DNA of 64,000 nucleotides from Acetobacter okinawensis (GTDB lineage: Bacteria; Pseudomonadota; Alphaproteobacteria; Acetobacterales; Acetobacteraceae), in assembly GCF_002153655.1 (NCBI RefSeq), contig NZ_JOPJ01000006.1, positions 389,379-453,378 on the forward strand, read 5' to 3'. The notes beneath the pieces were generated by a model. It was given only the letters and a program-made list of their open reading frames with translations, did no database searches and was not told where the DNA came from. Shown one piece after another: positions 17,742 through 27,591 of this stretch. Made by a program: the position numbers and the translations under genes. Each line of letters opens with the position of its first letter. The first letter of the stretch is position 1.

Positions 17742-19091
17742 TTACTGGGCGGGGCCTGCCTCGCCGAAGATTTTTTCAAACTGGAAGTCAATTGCCTTCA
17801 GGTGCTGGCGGCTATCCATGGCGGCATCCAGCACATCGGCGGGAATACGGCCAGAAATTTCGGTGTCATCTGCCAGATTTTCACGGAACGTCCGGCCTTC
17901 GGGTGTGCCCAGCTTGGTCCATGTGGCCATCGCGTTGCGCTGGACAATGCGGTAAGCATCCTCGCGCGAGAGGCCAGCTTTGGCCAGCGCGAGCAGCACT
18001 TCACCAGAGTGGACGACACCGCCCAGACTTTCGATATTGGCGGCCATGCGGTCGGGGTAGACAACCAGCTTGGAGATCATGCCCGACAGACGGGCAAGGG
18101 CAAAGTCCAGCCCAATGGTGGCATCAGGGCAGATGTTGCGTTCAACCGAAGAATGGCTGATGTCGCGCTCATGCCACAGTGCCACGTTTTCCAGAGCAGG
18201 AATAACGGCAGCGCGGACAAGACGGGCAAGGCCTGTCAGGTTTTCGGTCAGCACCGGGTTACGCTTGTGCGGCATGGCAGAAGAGCCCTTCTGCCCCGGG
18301 TGGAAGAATTCCTCCGCTTCGCGCACTTCCGAGCGCTGGAGATGGCGGACTTCTGTTGCCAGCCGCTCAATGCCGCTTGCAATGACTGCCAGCGCACAGA
18401 AGAACGCAGCATGCCGGTCACGCGGGATAACCTGAGTGGAAACCGTCTCGGCCTGCAAGCCAAGACGCTCGGCTACATAAGCTTCCACGCGGGGGTCAAG
18501 GTGGGCGTAGGTGCCGACCGCGCCGGAAATGGCACAGGTGGCAATTTCTGCCCGTGCGGCTTCAAGCCGGGTTTTGTTGCGGGCGAACTCGGCATAATGA
18601 CCGGCGATCTTGAGCCCGAAGGATGTTGGCTCGGCATGGATGCCGTGGCTGCGGCCAATGGTCAGGGTGTGTTTGTGTTCAAACGCACGCGCCTTCAGGG
18701 CGGCCAGTGTGTCGTCCAGGTCTTTGAGCAGCAGGTCCGTTGCCTGCACAAGCTGCACGGCAAGGCATGTGTCCAGTACGTCCGAGGATGTCATGCCAAG
18801 GTGGACAAAGCGGCTTTCAGGCCCCACTTTTTCTGCCAGCCATGTCAGGAACGCAATGACGTCATGCCGGGTTTCGGCTTCGATCTCGTCAATTCTGGCA
18901 AGGTCGGCATCGGAGAAGGCAGCCATGGCGGCATTGCCTTTTTCACGCACCACTTTGGCCGCTTCCTTGGGGACTGTTCCGTACTCGGCCATAGCCTCGC
19001 AGGCCAGTGCCTCGATCTCGAACCAGATTCGATAGCGGTTTTCGGGGGACCAGATTGCGGCCATGACGGGGCGGGTATAGCGCGGCACCAT
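17742..19091 (-). CDS. purB: adenylosuccinate lyase
   Basis: Cleaves SAICAR and adenylosuccinate, releasing fumarate. The 449 residues carry the superfamily signature [10 protein letters not shown] at about 270-279 and the substrate-binding segments MTSSDVLDT and [10 protein letters not shown] (catalytic His). Start [10 protein letters not shown] is typical. It is the first gene of the leftward purine cluster, and its promoter must lie in the 164-nt divergent gap with the TerC-like gene. Confidence 0.97.
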   Translation of the reverse strand: MVPRYTRPVMAAIWSPENRYRIWFEIEALACEAMAEYGTVPKEAAKVVREKGNAAMAAFSDADLARIDEIEAETRHDVIAFLTWLAEKVGPESRFVHLGMTSSDVLDTCLAVQLVQATDLLLKDLDDTLAALKARAFEHKHTLTIGRSHGIHAEPTSFGLKIAGHYAEFARNKTRLEAARAEIATCAISGAVGTYAHLDPRVEAYVAERLGLQAETVSTQVIPRDRHAAFFCALAVIASGIERLATEVRHLQRSEVREAEEFFHPGQKGSSAMPHKRNPVLTENLTGLARLVRAAVIPALENVALWHERDISHSSVERNICPDATIGLDFALARLSGMISKLVVYPDRMAANIESLGGVVHSGEVLLALAKAGLSREDAYRIVQRNAMATWTKLGTPEGRTFRENLADDTEISGRIPADVLDAAMDSRQHLKAIDFQFEKIFGEAGPAQ

Positions 19092-19179
19092 AACGCGGAT
19101 TTCCTTAACCAGAACAGTTTGAATGTCAGAACAGGTGGCGTCTCTCTAGCGGATTTCGTGCATGTCGTCTGCCCGCAAT

Positions 19180-19203
19180 ACAGAAAACTTTGACATTTTC
19201 TGT
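19180..19203. promoter_or_regulatory. 8-bp inverted repeat over a consensus -35 box between purB and the terC-like gene
   Basis: ACAGAAAA (19180-19187) and TTTTCTGT (19196-19203) form a perfect 8-bp dyad with an 8-nt centre. The centre ends in TTGACA (19190-19195), a perfect -35 consensus reading towards the TerC-like gene, although the -10 region that would follow (GAAATT) is poor. The dyad could be an operator controlling one or both divergent genes. This is sequence evidence only; the binding protein is unknown. Confidence 0.4.
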
Positions 19204-19255
19204 CGCGTGCCAGAAATTCCGCCCACTTCATGCGTGTTCTGGAATCGGAGTTACT

Positions 19256-19864
19256 GTGGCCAGCCTATTTGATTCTGCCAGTTTTCCGGCAATAGCTGCT
19301 CTTTTGCAGGTTGTGCTGATCGACGTTACTCTGGCTGGAGACAACGCAGTTGTCATTGGCATGGCAGTACGCTCCCTAAGTGGTGCGCAACGGCGTAAGG
19401 CCATATGGGCCGGTGTGGGGCTGGCTGCGGTTATCAGGGTGCTGCTTGCTCTTGTTGCGGTCAAACTGCTTGCCATTGTCGGGCTGACACTGGCTGGCGG
19501 CCTGCTGTTGCTATGGGTCTGCTGGCGCATGTACCGCGAGATGCAGCACGGCTCTGCGGAAGGTGATGGTGGGGCGAGTGCTCCGGGCAGTCTGCGTTCG
19601 GCTATTATCAAAATCCTGATCGCAGATTTGTCCATGAGTCTGGATAACGTGCTGGCGGTTGCCGGGGCTGCGCGTGAACACCCGGGTATTCTGGTCATGG
19701 GGCTTGCGCTGTCTGTTGTGCTTATGGGGCTTGCGGCCTCCCTGATTGCGCGCTTGCTGGAGCGTTATAAATGGATCTCCTGGGTTGGGCTGCTGGTTGT
19801 TCTGGCTGTCGCCGTGGAGCTGATTGTCAGTGGTGGCGGAGAGGTGTGGGGCCACTTGTCCTGA
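19256..19864 (+). CDS. TerC/YjbE-family integral membrane protein (putative metal ion exporter)
   Basis: About 202 residues with six or seven transmembrane segments and the duplicated acidic motif of the family: LAGDNAVVI in the first helix group and SLDNVLAVAG in the second, where the aspartates are thought to bind Mn or other cations. GTG at 19256 is chosen because CGGAG lies seven bases before it; the open frame upstream lacks hydrophobic or conserved sequence. Relatives (YjbE, YkoY) are often preceded by a manganese riboswitch; I could not recognise that fold here. The transported ion is an inference. Confidence 0.8.
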   Translation: MASLFDSASFPAIAALLQVVLIDVTLAGDNAVVIGMAVRSLSGAQRRKAIWAGVGLAAVIRVLLALVAVKLLAIVGLTLAGGLLLLWVCWRMYREMQHGSAEGDGGASAPGSLRSAIIKILIADLSMSLDNVLAVAGAAREHPGILVMGLALSVVLMGLAASLIARLLERYKWISWVGLLVVLAVAVELIVSGGGEVWGHLS

Positions 19865-19947
19865 GCTTGACGCAGGCGTGGCTGGCAGGCGTATGGCGCA
19901 CGACAAAAGAGCTTGCCATTTGTAACAAACCCGTTGAATCCTCGGGT

Positions 19948-21918
19948 ATGATCCGCTCCTATTCTTCATGGCGGCGCCAGCTTGCCGCCGCAGTATCACT
20001 GGTCGGGTTTTCCCTGACTGCCTGTTCTGGCCCCTCTGCGCAGCCGGTATCTGCTCCGGCGGACAGTGCGGGCTCTGGTGCGCCATCTGTGCAGGGGCAT
20101 GCGTTATCCGGCAGTCTGAATGACCGGCTGGATACATGGCTCCGTCTTGTCGGCCCCACCCATGCCAGTGCTCAGGATTATGCGGATTTTCTGCAATCTG
20201 GTGGAATATGGCCACGCTGGTCCTTGCTAGTGCTGCGCATGCAGCAGGCTCTGGCGAACGAGACGGATACTCAGGTGCTCGCGCGCCTGTGCCATAGCCA
20301 GAAGCTGACCTACGCACCCGCCCTTGTGCAATGCGCCACACAACTGGGGGATGACCGGCCACTCCAGAAGCAACTGGCGTCTCAGGCCGTGATAGCCTGG
20401 ACGGATGGGAACGATTCACCCGCCGCAGCCAGCGCCCTGACCAGCACATTCGGGGCAGTTCTAACCTCCCGGAGTTCATGGCTGCGCTTTGACCGGGAGG
20501 AACGGACAGGCCAACTCAGCGCTGCCCAGCAGACACTACCTTACCTGTCCGCCAGCCAGCTCGCTCAGGCGCAGGCACGGCTGGCATTAAGGAATAACGA
20601 TGTCACCGCGCAGTCTTTGCTGGATGCCCTGCCCTCCTCCGCGCGTACCGACCCATGGCTTGTGCTGGATCAGGCCCGATGGCTGCGCAAACAGCAGCGT
20701 TATGATGAAGCGGTCGCGTTGTGGAAAGCGGCTGGCGTTGAGGCTGAGAGAGCCGCCCGTTCCAAGCTGTTCTGGCGTGAGCGCGATGCTCTTGCGCGTG
20801 AACTGATACAGCAGAATCGGGCAACGGACGCCTTTGCCGTGGCGAATGACACGGTCACCGATGGTGAGAGCAGGCTGGATGCGGTGTTCCTGAGCGGCTG
20901 GATCACCCTGCGCATGCAGCATGATACGGCTACGGCGGAAGACTTCTTTCGCCAGTTAACGCTCTCTCCCTCCCTTATCACGCGCAGCCGTGGGTTTTAC
21001 TGGCTCGGTCGCGCGCGTGCTGCGGGTGGGAATACGGTCTCTGCGCAGGCAGACTGGCAGCGGGCCGCAACCTCCCCCGGCACTTATTATGGTCAGATGG
21101 CCGCAGCAACTCTGGCGGGCCAAGGCAATGCCCTGCTGGCTCCCGGGCAGGTTCCGGATATGATCGTACAGTCTTTGAAGGAGATGGACAGCGCAACGCC
21201 ACATATCTCTGAAGATGTGCTGCCAACGGGGAATGACCTGCTTCTGGCCGCACTCCGCCTTGCGTCCATGGGGGACAGGGAGCATACGCGCGACTTTTTA
21301 AGTCTGTTTGAAAAACAGGTGACCGATACGCCACAACGGCAGGCCCTTGCATCCATGGCGTTGCGTTTGGGCGTGCCAGATGTTGCCGTGACCATAGCGC
21401 GGCATGCCGGGCGGGATGGTGTGTTTATGCTGCGTTCTGGCTGGCCCCTGCCCTATACACCGCCACAAAGCACTTTGCCGCAGGGGTTCGTGCTTGGCCT
21501 GATGCGCCAGGAAAGCAGCTTCAACCCCGATGCCATCAGTCCGTCCAATGCTATTGGTCTTATGCAGATCAAACCGTCCACAGCAGCGGATATGGTGCGC
21601 GCTGCGGGTGTGCCGCCATCTGCGGCTACGGCTGTCGGGCTGCATAATCCGCAAAACAACATGCAACTGGGTACGGCTTACCTGCTGCATATTCAGGACC
21701 GTTTTGGCCCAGTCGTGCCCTATCTGGCGGCAGCGTATAATGGTGGGCCAACCCGACTGGCCAAATGGCTGGCGACAGCAGGCGATCCAACGCGCAGCGG
21801 GGCAGACATGGAACAGATGATCGACTGGGTAGAAAACATACCCTATGCCGAAACACGGAATTATGTGCAGCGTGTATGGGAAAATATGACAGTTTACAAA
21901 GCACTGGGAACCCCCTGA
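19948..21918 (+). CDS. slt: soluble-type lytic murein transglycosylase, lipoprotein
   Basis: Cleaves peptidoglycan glycan strands. From ATG 19948 there are 656 residues: a lipoprotein signal peptide ending in the lipobox LTAC (lipidated Cys about 26), a long alpha-helical superhelical region, and a C-terminal SLT domain with catalytic Glu in LMRQESSFNPDA, then SNAIGLMQI and AAYNGGP. This is the Slt70-like architecture. The upstream open frame (back to 19771) belongs to the preceding gene's territory and is not used. The stop overlaps the pgpA ATG by one base. Confidence 0.93.
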   Translation: MIRSYSSWRRQLAAAVSLVGFSLTACSGPSAQPVSAPADSAGSGAPSVQGHALSGSLNDRLDTWLRLVGPTHASAQDYADFLQSGGIWPRWSLLVLRMQQALANETDTQVLARLCHSQKLTYAPALVQCATQLGDDRPLQKQLASQAVIAWTDGNDSPAAASALTSTFGAVLTSRSSWLRFDREERTGQLSAAQQTLPYLSASQLAQAQARLALRNNDVTAQSLLDALPSSARTDPWLVLDQARWLRKQQRYDEAVALWKAAGVEAERAARSKLFWRERDALARELIQQNRATDAFAVANDTVTDGESRLDAVFLSGWITLRMQHDTATAEDFFRQLTLSPSLITRSRGFYWLGRARAAGGNTVSAQADWQRAATSPGTYYGQMAAATLAGQGNALLAPGQVPDMIVQSLKEMDSATPHISEDVLPTGNDLLLAALRLASMGDREHTRDFLSLFEKQVTDTPQRQALASMALRLGVPDVAVTIARHAGRDGVFMLRSGWPLPYTPPQSTLPQGFVLGLMRQESSFNPDAISPSNAIGLMQIKPSTAADMVRAAGVPPSAATAVGLHNPQNNMQLGTAYLLHIQDRFGPVVPYLAAAYNGGPTRLAKWLATAGDPTRSGADMEQMIDWVENIPYAETRNYVQRVWENMTVYKALGTP

Positions 21919-22400
21919 TGACCCCTGCCCGTCTGATAGCAACATTTGGTGGCTGCGGCCTTGCCCCCCGTGCTCCGGGCACGGTTGGTTCTTTTGCTGC
22001 TCTGTTGGTGGGTTTGCCCCTGCTGCGGCGACCCCGTGCGCTGCTATGTGCAGGAGTTGCAGCAACACTGGTGGGCTGGTGGGCGACCAGCCGGGCCGGA
22101 GAAGGCGAAGACCACAGCTGGATCGTGATTGATGAAGTAGCCGGAATGTGGATTGCCCTGCTGGCATGCCTGCCCGATAACCAGCAGAATGGACCCTGCC
22201 CCAAGGCCACGCAGCGTTTGTTGTGGCCTATTGTAGCGTTTGGGCTGTTCCGTCTGTTCGATATTACCAAGCCCGGCCCCATTGGTACGCTGGATAAGCG
22301 GCGCGATGCTCTGGGTGTTATGGGGGATGACGTGCTGGCAGGTGTTGCCAGTGCGGGCTGTGTTCTGGCCTTACGCAGGGTGTTGGCACGCAGGGCATGA
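21918..22400 (+). CDS. pgpA: phosphatidylglycerophosphatase A
   Basis: Dephosphorylates phosphatidylglycerol phosphate in the inner membrane. The 160 residues contain the family motifs GLAPRAPGTVGSF near the N-terminus and IDEVAGMW (about 72-79), plus FRLFDITKPGPI with conserved acidic residues. Several hydrophobic helices fit a membrane enzyme. ATG at 21918 overlaps the slt stop (TGATG), so translation is coupled. Its product feeds the cardiolipin synthase encoded at 10350. Confidence 0.94.
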   Translation: MTPARLIATFGGCGLAPRAPGTVGSFAALLVGLPLLRRPRALLCAGVAATLVGWWATSRAGEGEDHSWIVIDEVAGMWIALLACLPDNQQNGPCPKATQRLLWPIVAFGLFRLFDITKPGPIGTLDKRRDALGVMGDDVLAGVASAGCVLALRRVLARRA

Positions 22401-22415
22401 GCAGAGGAGCTGGAT

Positions 22416-22931
22416 ATGACGGATAAACCTGTGGTTTTCAGTCATGCGCTTTTAGCCCGAACCACAGATGTTGTGGACGCGCTGCGCCGCGCTGGTTTGC
22501 GGGTTGTCACGGCAGAAAGCTGCACGGGCGGGCTTTTGGCCGGTGCCCTGACACATTTTTCAGGCTCATCCGATGTGACTGAAGGCGGCTTTGTAACCTA
22601 TTCCAACGCCATGAAGCAGGCAGTGCTGGGTGTGCAGGCAGACACATTGGCAACCCATGGTGCTGTGAGCGCCCAGACTGTGGAGCAAATGGCTGAAGGC
22701 GCACTACATGCCTGTGCCACAGCGGACATCGCCGTTTCCATTTCCGGCATTGCTGGTCCCGGTGGTGGCAGTGCAGATAAACCCGTTGGACTGGTCTGGT
22801 TTGCAACAGCCCTGCGTGGTGCGGCTACCCGTACAAACCAGCAGATATTCGCAGGTGAGCGCGCAGATGTGCGTGAGCAGGCCGTATTCCATGCTCTTGA
22901 ACTTGTGGCAGAGCGGCTGAACTCTTTGTAG
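22416..22931 (+). CDS. pncC: CinA C-terminal family, nicotinamide-nucleotide amidohydrolase
   Basis: Stand-alone CinA-C domain of 171 residues; such proteins deamidate NMN to NaMN in pyridine-nucleotide recycling. The signature VTAESCTGGLLAGALT lies at about 30-45 and SGIAGPGGGSADKPVGLVW near 111-129. No N-terminal MoCF-like domain is present, so the historical competence label does not apply. It follows pgpA after 15 nt and ends 8 nt from a convergent gene. Confidence 0.92.
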   Translation: MTDKPVVFSHALLARTTDVVDALRRAGLRVVTAESCTGGLLAGALTHFSGSSDVTEGGFVTYSNAMKQAVLGVQADTLATHGAVSAQTVEQMAEGALHACATADIAVSISGIAGPGGGSADKPVGLVWFATALRGAATRTNQQIFAGERADVREQAVFHALELVAERLNSL

Positions 22932-22939
22932 GGGAACTC

Positions 22940-23230
22940 TCAGCGCTTGTCGGTTGGGTTATAAACGGGCGCTTCCAGCAGTTCGGGGGCCAGAACACCA
23001 GTTCCTCTGGCTATTGTTCCATCCGGTAGTGCTGCCAGGGGTACTGGTGGTGCGACCGGTATAAGCCGTTGTGCATTGGCCAGACTTTGCATGTTCAGCA
23101 TTTCTGTTGTCGGGCCAGTATGCACTACTGCTGGTGCTGTGCGTGTGTGTGCTTTTGGGGGGTGCTCTGCCGCATGAGCAGCATTCCCCACAAGACTTCC
23201 CAGTAGAAGCAGACAAAACAGTCTGGGCAT
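22940..23230 (-). CDS. small exported protein of unknown function
   Basis: A 96-residue protein with a signal peptide (residues 1-20, ending AAHA) preceded by GGGAG. The mature part is Pro/Ala-rich with PPKAHTR and a C-terminal segment LPDGTIARGTGVLAPELLEAP; it has no cysteines and no membrane helix. I recognise no family. It lies downstream of coq10 on the same strand (50-nt gap) and may be co-transcribed with lipA-coq10. The codon pattern and a good ribosome-binding site support a real gene. Confidence 0.55.
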   Translation of the reverse strand: MPRLFCLLLLGSLVGNAAHAAEHPPKAHTRTAPAVVHTGPTTEMLNMQSLANAQRLIPVAPPVPLAALPDGTIARGTGVLAPELLEAPVYNPTDKR

Positions 23231-23280
23231 TCTGGTCTCCCTTTTGTTTGTGGTCTGGCTGCTACTGGTGTTGTGTTGTT

Positions 23281-23766
23281 TCAGCCTGCGTGGTTTTGGC
23301 CGGACAGGGCAACCGTGGAACCCGCCAGAGGCACTGGTGGCCCATAAACCTCTTTGGCCCGCTTGATAAAGGCGGAGACCATCAGACGTGTGGCCTCAGT
23401 AAACACCACCCCAATTGCCGCCTGAAGAATGCGGGAATTGAATTCGAAATCGACAAAAAAATCGACCTGACAGCCGCCCGCATGGGGCATGAACTTCCAC
23501 ACATTGCGCAGGTAGCGGAAAGGGCCTCGCTCATAGCGCACGGTAATGGTGGTCGGGCGCTCCAGTGTGACACGCGACGTAAAACTTTCCCGGAACGGGC
23601 CAAACCCGATGGTCAGGTCAGCCACCAGCTCAGTTTCGGTGCGTGTGCGCAAGCGTGCGGCAACGCACCAGGGTAAAAAAGCCGGGTAGTGTGCAACGTC
23701 CGCAACCAGATCAAAAATCTGGTCTGGACGATAGGGCAGAACACGCGTCTCTGCGTGTTTGGGCAT
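23281..23766 (-). CDS. COQ10/RatA family START-like ubiquinone-binding protein
   Basis: A 161-residue SRPBCC/START-fold protein. Its N-terminus HAETRVLPYRPDQIFDLVADVAHYPAFLPWC is typical of the Coq10-RatA-PasT group; here split by family motifs YRPDQIFDLVADV and YPAFLPWC. Alphaproteobacterial members are regarded as quinone chaperones; the toxin annotation of RatA is not expected here. The ATG overlaps the lipA stop by one base (TAATG), and this lipA-coq10 adjacency is common in alphaproteobacteria. Confidence 0.88.
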   Translation of the reverse strand: MPKHAETRVLPYRPDQIFDLVADVAHYPAFLPWCVAARLRTRTETELVADLTIGFGPFRESFTSRVTLERPTTITVRYERGPFRYLRNVWKFMPHAGGCQVDFFVDFEFNSRILQAAIGVVFTEATRLMVSAFIKRAKEVYGPPVPLAGSTVALSGQNHAG

Positions 23767-24752
23767 TACTGAGCCTCCTTCAGGCGTTTGTTCCGTGCTT
23801 CGCGCAGTTGGGCAAAGTCTGTATCGGCATGGTAGGAAGAGCGGGTAAGAGGGCTGGCGCTGACCTGCAGAAAACCTTTTACGCGTGCCATGGTGCCGTA
23901 GTCCTCAAACTCTTCGGGTGTGACAAAGCGCGCAACGGCGGCGTGCTTGACCGTGGGCTGCAGATACTGCCCCATTGTAATAAAATCCACATCTGCAATG
24001 CGCAGATCATCCATGACCTGAGCGAGCTCCATTTTTTCTTCTCCTAAGCCCAGCATCACACCGGATTTGGTAAAAATCGAAGGATCAAGCTGCTTTACAC
24101 GGTCTAGCAGGCGCATGGACTGGTAGTAGCGTGCACCCGGACGGATGGTGGGGTACAGGCGTGGCACGGTTTCCAGATTATGGTTGAACACGTCCGGTCG
24201 GGCCTTGACCACAACCTCCAGTGCTTTGTCTTTGCGCAGGAAATCCGGTGTCAGGATTTCAATGGTTGTGGTGGGGGATGTGGCCCGTATGGCCTGAATG
24301 ACATGGGCAAAGTGTAAAGCCCCACCATCGCTAAGGTCATCGCGGTCAACAGAGGTAATCACCACATGGCGCAGGCCCAGCTTGGCTACGGCCTCGGCCA
24401 CACGTGCGGGTTCTCCCTCGTCCAGCGGTTTGGGCAGGCCGGTGCTGACATTGCAGAACGCACAGGCACGGGTGCAGACCTCCCCCATAATCATCATGGT
24501 GGCGTGGCGTTGTGACCAGCACTCCCCAATGTTCGGGCAGGCAGCTTCCTCACAGACCGTGACAAGTTTGTTGTCACGCATGAGCGCGCGGGTTTCGTGG
24601 TATGTCGGGTGGTTGGGCGCTTTAACGCGGATCCATTCCGGCTTACGGGCAATGGGGTTGTCCGGCCGATGAACTTTTTCCGGGTGCCTTATCCGGCTTG
24701 TACCACCTTTGCGATGATCGATCTCGACACGAGTAGACATGACTTCGCCCAT
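23766..24752 (-). CDS. lipA: lipoyl synthase
   Basis: Radical SAM enzyme inserting two sulfurs into protein-bound octanoate. The 328 residues carry the auxiliary cluster motif [12 protein letters not shown] (C-x4-C-x5-C) and the radical SAM motif CTRACAFC (C-x3-C-x2-C). A C-terminal R-SSYH segment near [11 protein letters not shown] is also typical. It lies 127 nt downstream of lpdA on the same strand, so the enzyme that makes the lipoyl cofactor is encoded next to the complex that uses it. Confidence 0.97.
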   Translation of the reverse strand: MGEVMSTRVEIDHRKGGTSRIRHPEKVHRPDNPIARKPEWIRVKAPNHPTYHETRALMRDNKLVTVCEEAACPNIGECWSQRHATMMIMGEVCTRACAFCNVSTGLPKPLDEGEPARVAEAVAKLGLRHVVITSVDRDDLSDGGALHFAHVIQAIRATSPTTTIEILTPDFLRKDKALEVVVKARPDVFNHNLETVPRLYPTIRPGARYYQSMRLLDRVKQLDPSIFTKSGVMLGLGEEKMELAQVMDDLRIADVDFITMGQYLQPTVKHAAVARFVTPEEFEDYGTMARVKGFLQVSASPLTRSSYHADTDFAQLREARNKRLKEAQ

Positions 24753-24879
24753 TTTTACCCCAAGAGTTCAGATAGAACTGGAATGTCCCCGCAGACACGT
24801 CAAGGCGTGAAGAGGCTCTATAGGAGGGAAGGTACATCACACCATGGAGATTGATGCCCTTCCCTATTCCAAACAGAGG

Positions 24880-26292
24880 CTAGAAGTGCAAAGCGCCATC
24901 ATAAGCGGCAAGAACAGCCTCGTGCATGGATTCAGAAATGGTCGGATGCGGGAAAATGGTTTCCGCCAGTTCTGCCTCGGTCAACTCGCCTGTGCGGGCG
25001 ATGACATACCCCTGAATCATTTCCGTCACTTCGGCGCCAATCATGTGTGCGCCAAGGAGTTCGCCTGTCTGGGCGTCAAATACCGTTTTGATCAGCCCAT
25101 CCGGTTCGCCCATGGCCAGCGCCTTGCCATTGGCAAGGAGCGGGAACCTGCCAACACGTACCTTATAGCCAGCTTCCTTGGCTTTTGCTTCCGTGTAACC
25201 AACAGAGGCAATCTGGGGGCGGCAATAGGTGCAGCCGGGTACTTTTGTCGGGTCAATGGGGTGGACTGTTTTGCCGGCTATGGCCTCCACACACATGACA
25301 GCTTCATGGCTGGCTTTGTGCGCCAGCCATGGCGCTCCGGCCAGATCCCCGATGGCGTAAACGCCGGGTTCACCTGTGCGGCACAGGGCGTCTGTGACCA
25401 CGTGTGTCCGGTCGACCTGAATTTTTGTGCCTTCCAGCCCGATGTTTTCTACATTGCCGACAATACCCACGGCAGAGATCACCCGGTCAGCCACCAGTGT
25501 TTCAGTCTTGTCGCCAAGCGTGACAGGGATGTGGACCTCGGTTGCCGTTTTTTGCAGCGTGCCAACCTGAGCGCCGGTCAGGACGCGTATGCCCTGTTTT
25601 TCAAAGGCTTTGCGGGCAAGCTGGCTTATTTCCTCGTCTTCTACGGGCAGAATACGTTGTGCCACTTCCACCAGTGTCACATCCGCACCCATATTGCGGT
25701 AAAAGGATGCAAACTCGGTGCCAATGGCGCCAGAACCAATAACAACAAGGCGTTTGGGCATCTCTTCTGGCACAAGGGCTTCCTTGTAGGACCAGATGAA
25801 TTTGCCATCAGGTTCCAGCCCGGGCAGGACGCGCGCGCGCGCGCCGGTGGCCAGAATAACGTGCTGGGCAGTCAGGGTGGTCGGAGCCGCGCCGTCCTGG
25901 CTGACAAGCACCTTGCGCCTGCCATTGGCCTGCGTACCATCCAGCTTGCCATAGCCATTAAAAACCGGAACCTTGGCCTTTTTCAGCAGATGGGCAACAC
26001 CAGCTGACAACTGCTTGGATACGGCGCGCGAGCGGGCAATGATTTTTTTAAAATCAAAGCTTACCCCTTCGGCCTTGAAGCCATAGGCTGGCAGGTCATG
26101 CAGAAGGTGGTTGATCTCCGATGCGCGGAGGAGCGCCTTGGTCGGGATACATCCCCAGTTCAGGCAGATACCACCAAGGTGCTGGGCTTCAACCACGGCT
26201 ACGGAGAGCTTAAGCTGGGCAGCGCGCAGGGCGGCAACATAGCCGCCCGGCCCACCACCAATGACAATAACGTCAAAATCTGTCTGGCTCAT
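24880..26292 (-). CDS. lpdA: dihydrolipoyl dehydrogenase (E3)
   Basis: Flavoprotein reoxidising dihydrolipoamide with NAD. About 470 residues from ATG 26292 (MSQTDFDVIVIGGGPGGY), with the FAD-binding GGGPGG, the redox disulfide GGICLNWGCIPTKAL near 40-54, the NAD-binding GSGAIG, and the C-terminal HPTISE active-site histidine. A TTG seven codons earlier is less likely. It is the fourth gene of pdhA-pdhB-pdhC-lpdA (30 nt after pdhC). A (GC)7 run at 25831-25844 encodes ARARA and is ordinary coding sequence. Confidence 0.97.
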   Translation of the reverse strand: MSQTDFDVIVIGGGPGGYVAALRAAQLKLSVAVVEAQHLGGICLNWGCIPTKALLRASEINHLLHDLPAYGFKAEGVSFDFKKIIARSRAVSKQLSAGVAHLLKKAKVPVFNGYGKLDGTQANGRRKVLVSQDGAAPTTLTAQHVILATGARARVLPGLEPDGKFIWSYKEALVPEEMPKRLVVIGSGAIGTEFASFYRNMGADVTLVEVAQRILPVEDEEISQLARKAFEKQGIRVLTGAQVGTLQKTATEVHIPVTLGDKTETLVADRVISAVGIVGNVENIGLEGTKIQVDRTHVVTDALCRTGEPGVYAIGDLAGAPWLAHKASHEAVMCVEAIAGKTVHPIDPTKVPGCTYCRPQIASVGYTEAKAKEAGYKVRVGRFPLLANGKALAMGEPDGLIKTVFDAQTGELLGAHMIGAEVTEMIQGYVIARTGELTEAELAETIFPHPTISESMHEAVLAAYDGALHF

Positions 26293-26322
26293 GATGCCAA
26301 ATTTCTCCCGCAAGAGGCTGCG

Positions 26323-27579
26323 TTACAGAACAAGAGCCAGAGGCGACTGCACAATGGAACGGAACGCCGAGAGCCATTTGGCCGCCGTAGCGCCATCTAC
26401 CGCGCGGTGATCGACCGAGAGCGTAACAGTCATGACTGTTGCTATCCTGATCTCATCGCCACTCACAACAGGCTGGCGTTTGCCTGCGGCAATGGCCAGA
26501 ATGGCGGCCTGAGGCGGGTTTACAATGGCAGCAAATTCCTTGACGCCAAACATACCCATGTTGGAAATGGAGAATGTTCCGCCCTGGAACTCTTCTGGCT
26601 TGAGCTTGCCAGCCCTTGCGCGCGAGACGAGGGATTTGGCTTCCTGGCTGATCTGCTTCAGGCTTTTGCGCTCGGCAGCCCGGACGATGGGGGTTATCAA
26701 CCCGTCATTGAGGGAGACTGCGACCGAAATATCCGCATCGTCGTGCAAGATCATGGCGTCTTCTGTGAACGAGGCGTTCACTTCTGGCACCTGTTTGAGT
26801 GCCAGAGCCGCAGCCTTGATCAGCATGTCATTGACTGACAGCTTGAAGGAATCCTGCCCTTCATCACTGGAGAGAGCGTTCAGTTGCGCGCGCAGCGCCA
26901 TCAGAGCATCCAGCTCCACATCCATGGAAACATAGAAGTGGGGAATGGTTGCCTTGGATTCACTCAGGCGGCGGGCAATGACCTTGCGCATGGTGGTGTG
27001 CGGCACCGAGCGGCTGCCGCCACCAGATACGGGGGCAGCAGCTTGCGCGCGGGAAGGAAGAGAGGCACTGGCTTTGCTCTCTGCCGCTTCCACGTCCCGC
27101 TTGACAATCCGGCCATGCGGACCAGTCCCCTTGATGGAGGCAAGGTCCACGCCTTTTGATGCGGCAATCCGGCGCGCCAGAGGGGAGGCAACAATACGGT
27201 TGGTCGGACGTGCCACCTGTGGTGTGGTTGCAGGTGCAGAGGCGGGCGCGCTGGCAGTCACCGCGGCGTTGGCAACTGCAGCAGGTGCCACAGTCGCAGC
27301 AGCCGTAGCGGGCGTGGGAGCGGCTGGTACAGCCTCCCCTTCCTCTACGACAATGGCGATGGGGGTGTTGACTGCAACGCCCTCGGTCCCTTCGGGGACG
27401 AGGATGCGGCCAAAAATGCCCTCTTCAATGGCTTCTACTTCCATTGTGGCCTTGTCGGTTTCGATCTCGGCCAGAACATCGCCACTATTGACCGTATCTC
27501 CCTCCTTTTTCAGCCAGCGGGCAATTTTGCCCTCTGTCATGGTGGGAGAGAGGGCGGGCATCAGAATTTCAATTGCCAT
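26323..27579 (-). CDS. pdhC: pyruvate dehydrogenase E2, dihydrolipoamide acetyltransferase
   Basis: Core of the pyruvate dehydrogenase complex. The 418 residues show an N-terminal lipoyl domain (1-80) with the lipoylated lysine in ETDKATME, an Ala/Pro-rich linker (about 85-130), a peripheral-subunit-binding domain (about 133-168: [16 protein letters not shown]) and a catalytic acyltransferase domain ending with the active-site DHRAVDGA. The lipoyl domain is nearly the same as the one fused to PdhB, consistent with an old duplication. It lies 12 nt after pdhB. Confidence 0.97.
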   Translation of the reverse strand: MAIEILMPALSPTMTEGKIARWLKKEGDTVNSGDVLAEIETDKATMEVEAIEEGIFGRILVPEGTEGVAVNTPIAIVVEEGEAVPAAPTPATAAATVAPAAVANAAVTASAPASAPATTPQVARPTNRIVASPLARRIAASKGVDLASIKGTGPHGRIVKRDVEAAESKASASLPSRAQAAAPVSGGGSRSVPHTTMRKVIARRLSESKATIPHFYVSMDVELDALMALRAQLNALSSDEGQDSFKLSVNDMLIKAAALALKQVPEVNASFTEDAMILHDDADISVAVSLNDGLITPIVRAAERKSLKQISQEAKSLVSRARAGKLKPEEFQGGTFSISNMGMFGVKEFAAIVNPPQAAILAIAAGKRQPVVSGDEIRIATVMTVTLSVDHRAVDGATAAKWLSAFRSIVQSPLALVL

Positions 27580-27591
27580 CTTTACAGCACC

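Noticed and set aside
19092..19255. Possible yybP-ykoY manganese riboswitch before the TerC-like gene
   Set aside because: Relatives of this protein can have one, but I could not find the conserved paired core in this gap.
25831..25844. (GC)7 dinucleotide run, possible Z-DNA or slippage site
   Set aside because: It encodes an Ala-Arg alternation within the conserved region of lpdA and the frame is intact, so there is no reason to assign a function.
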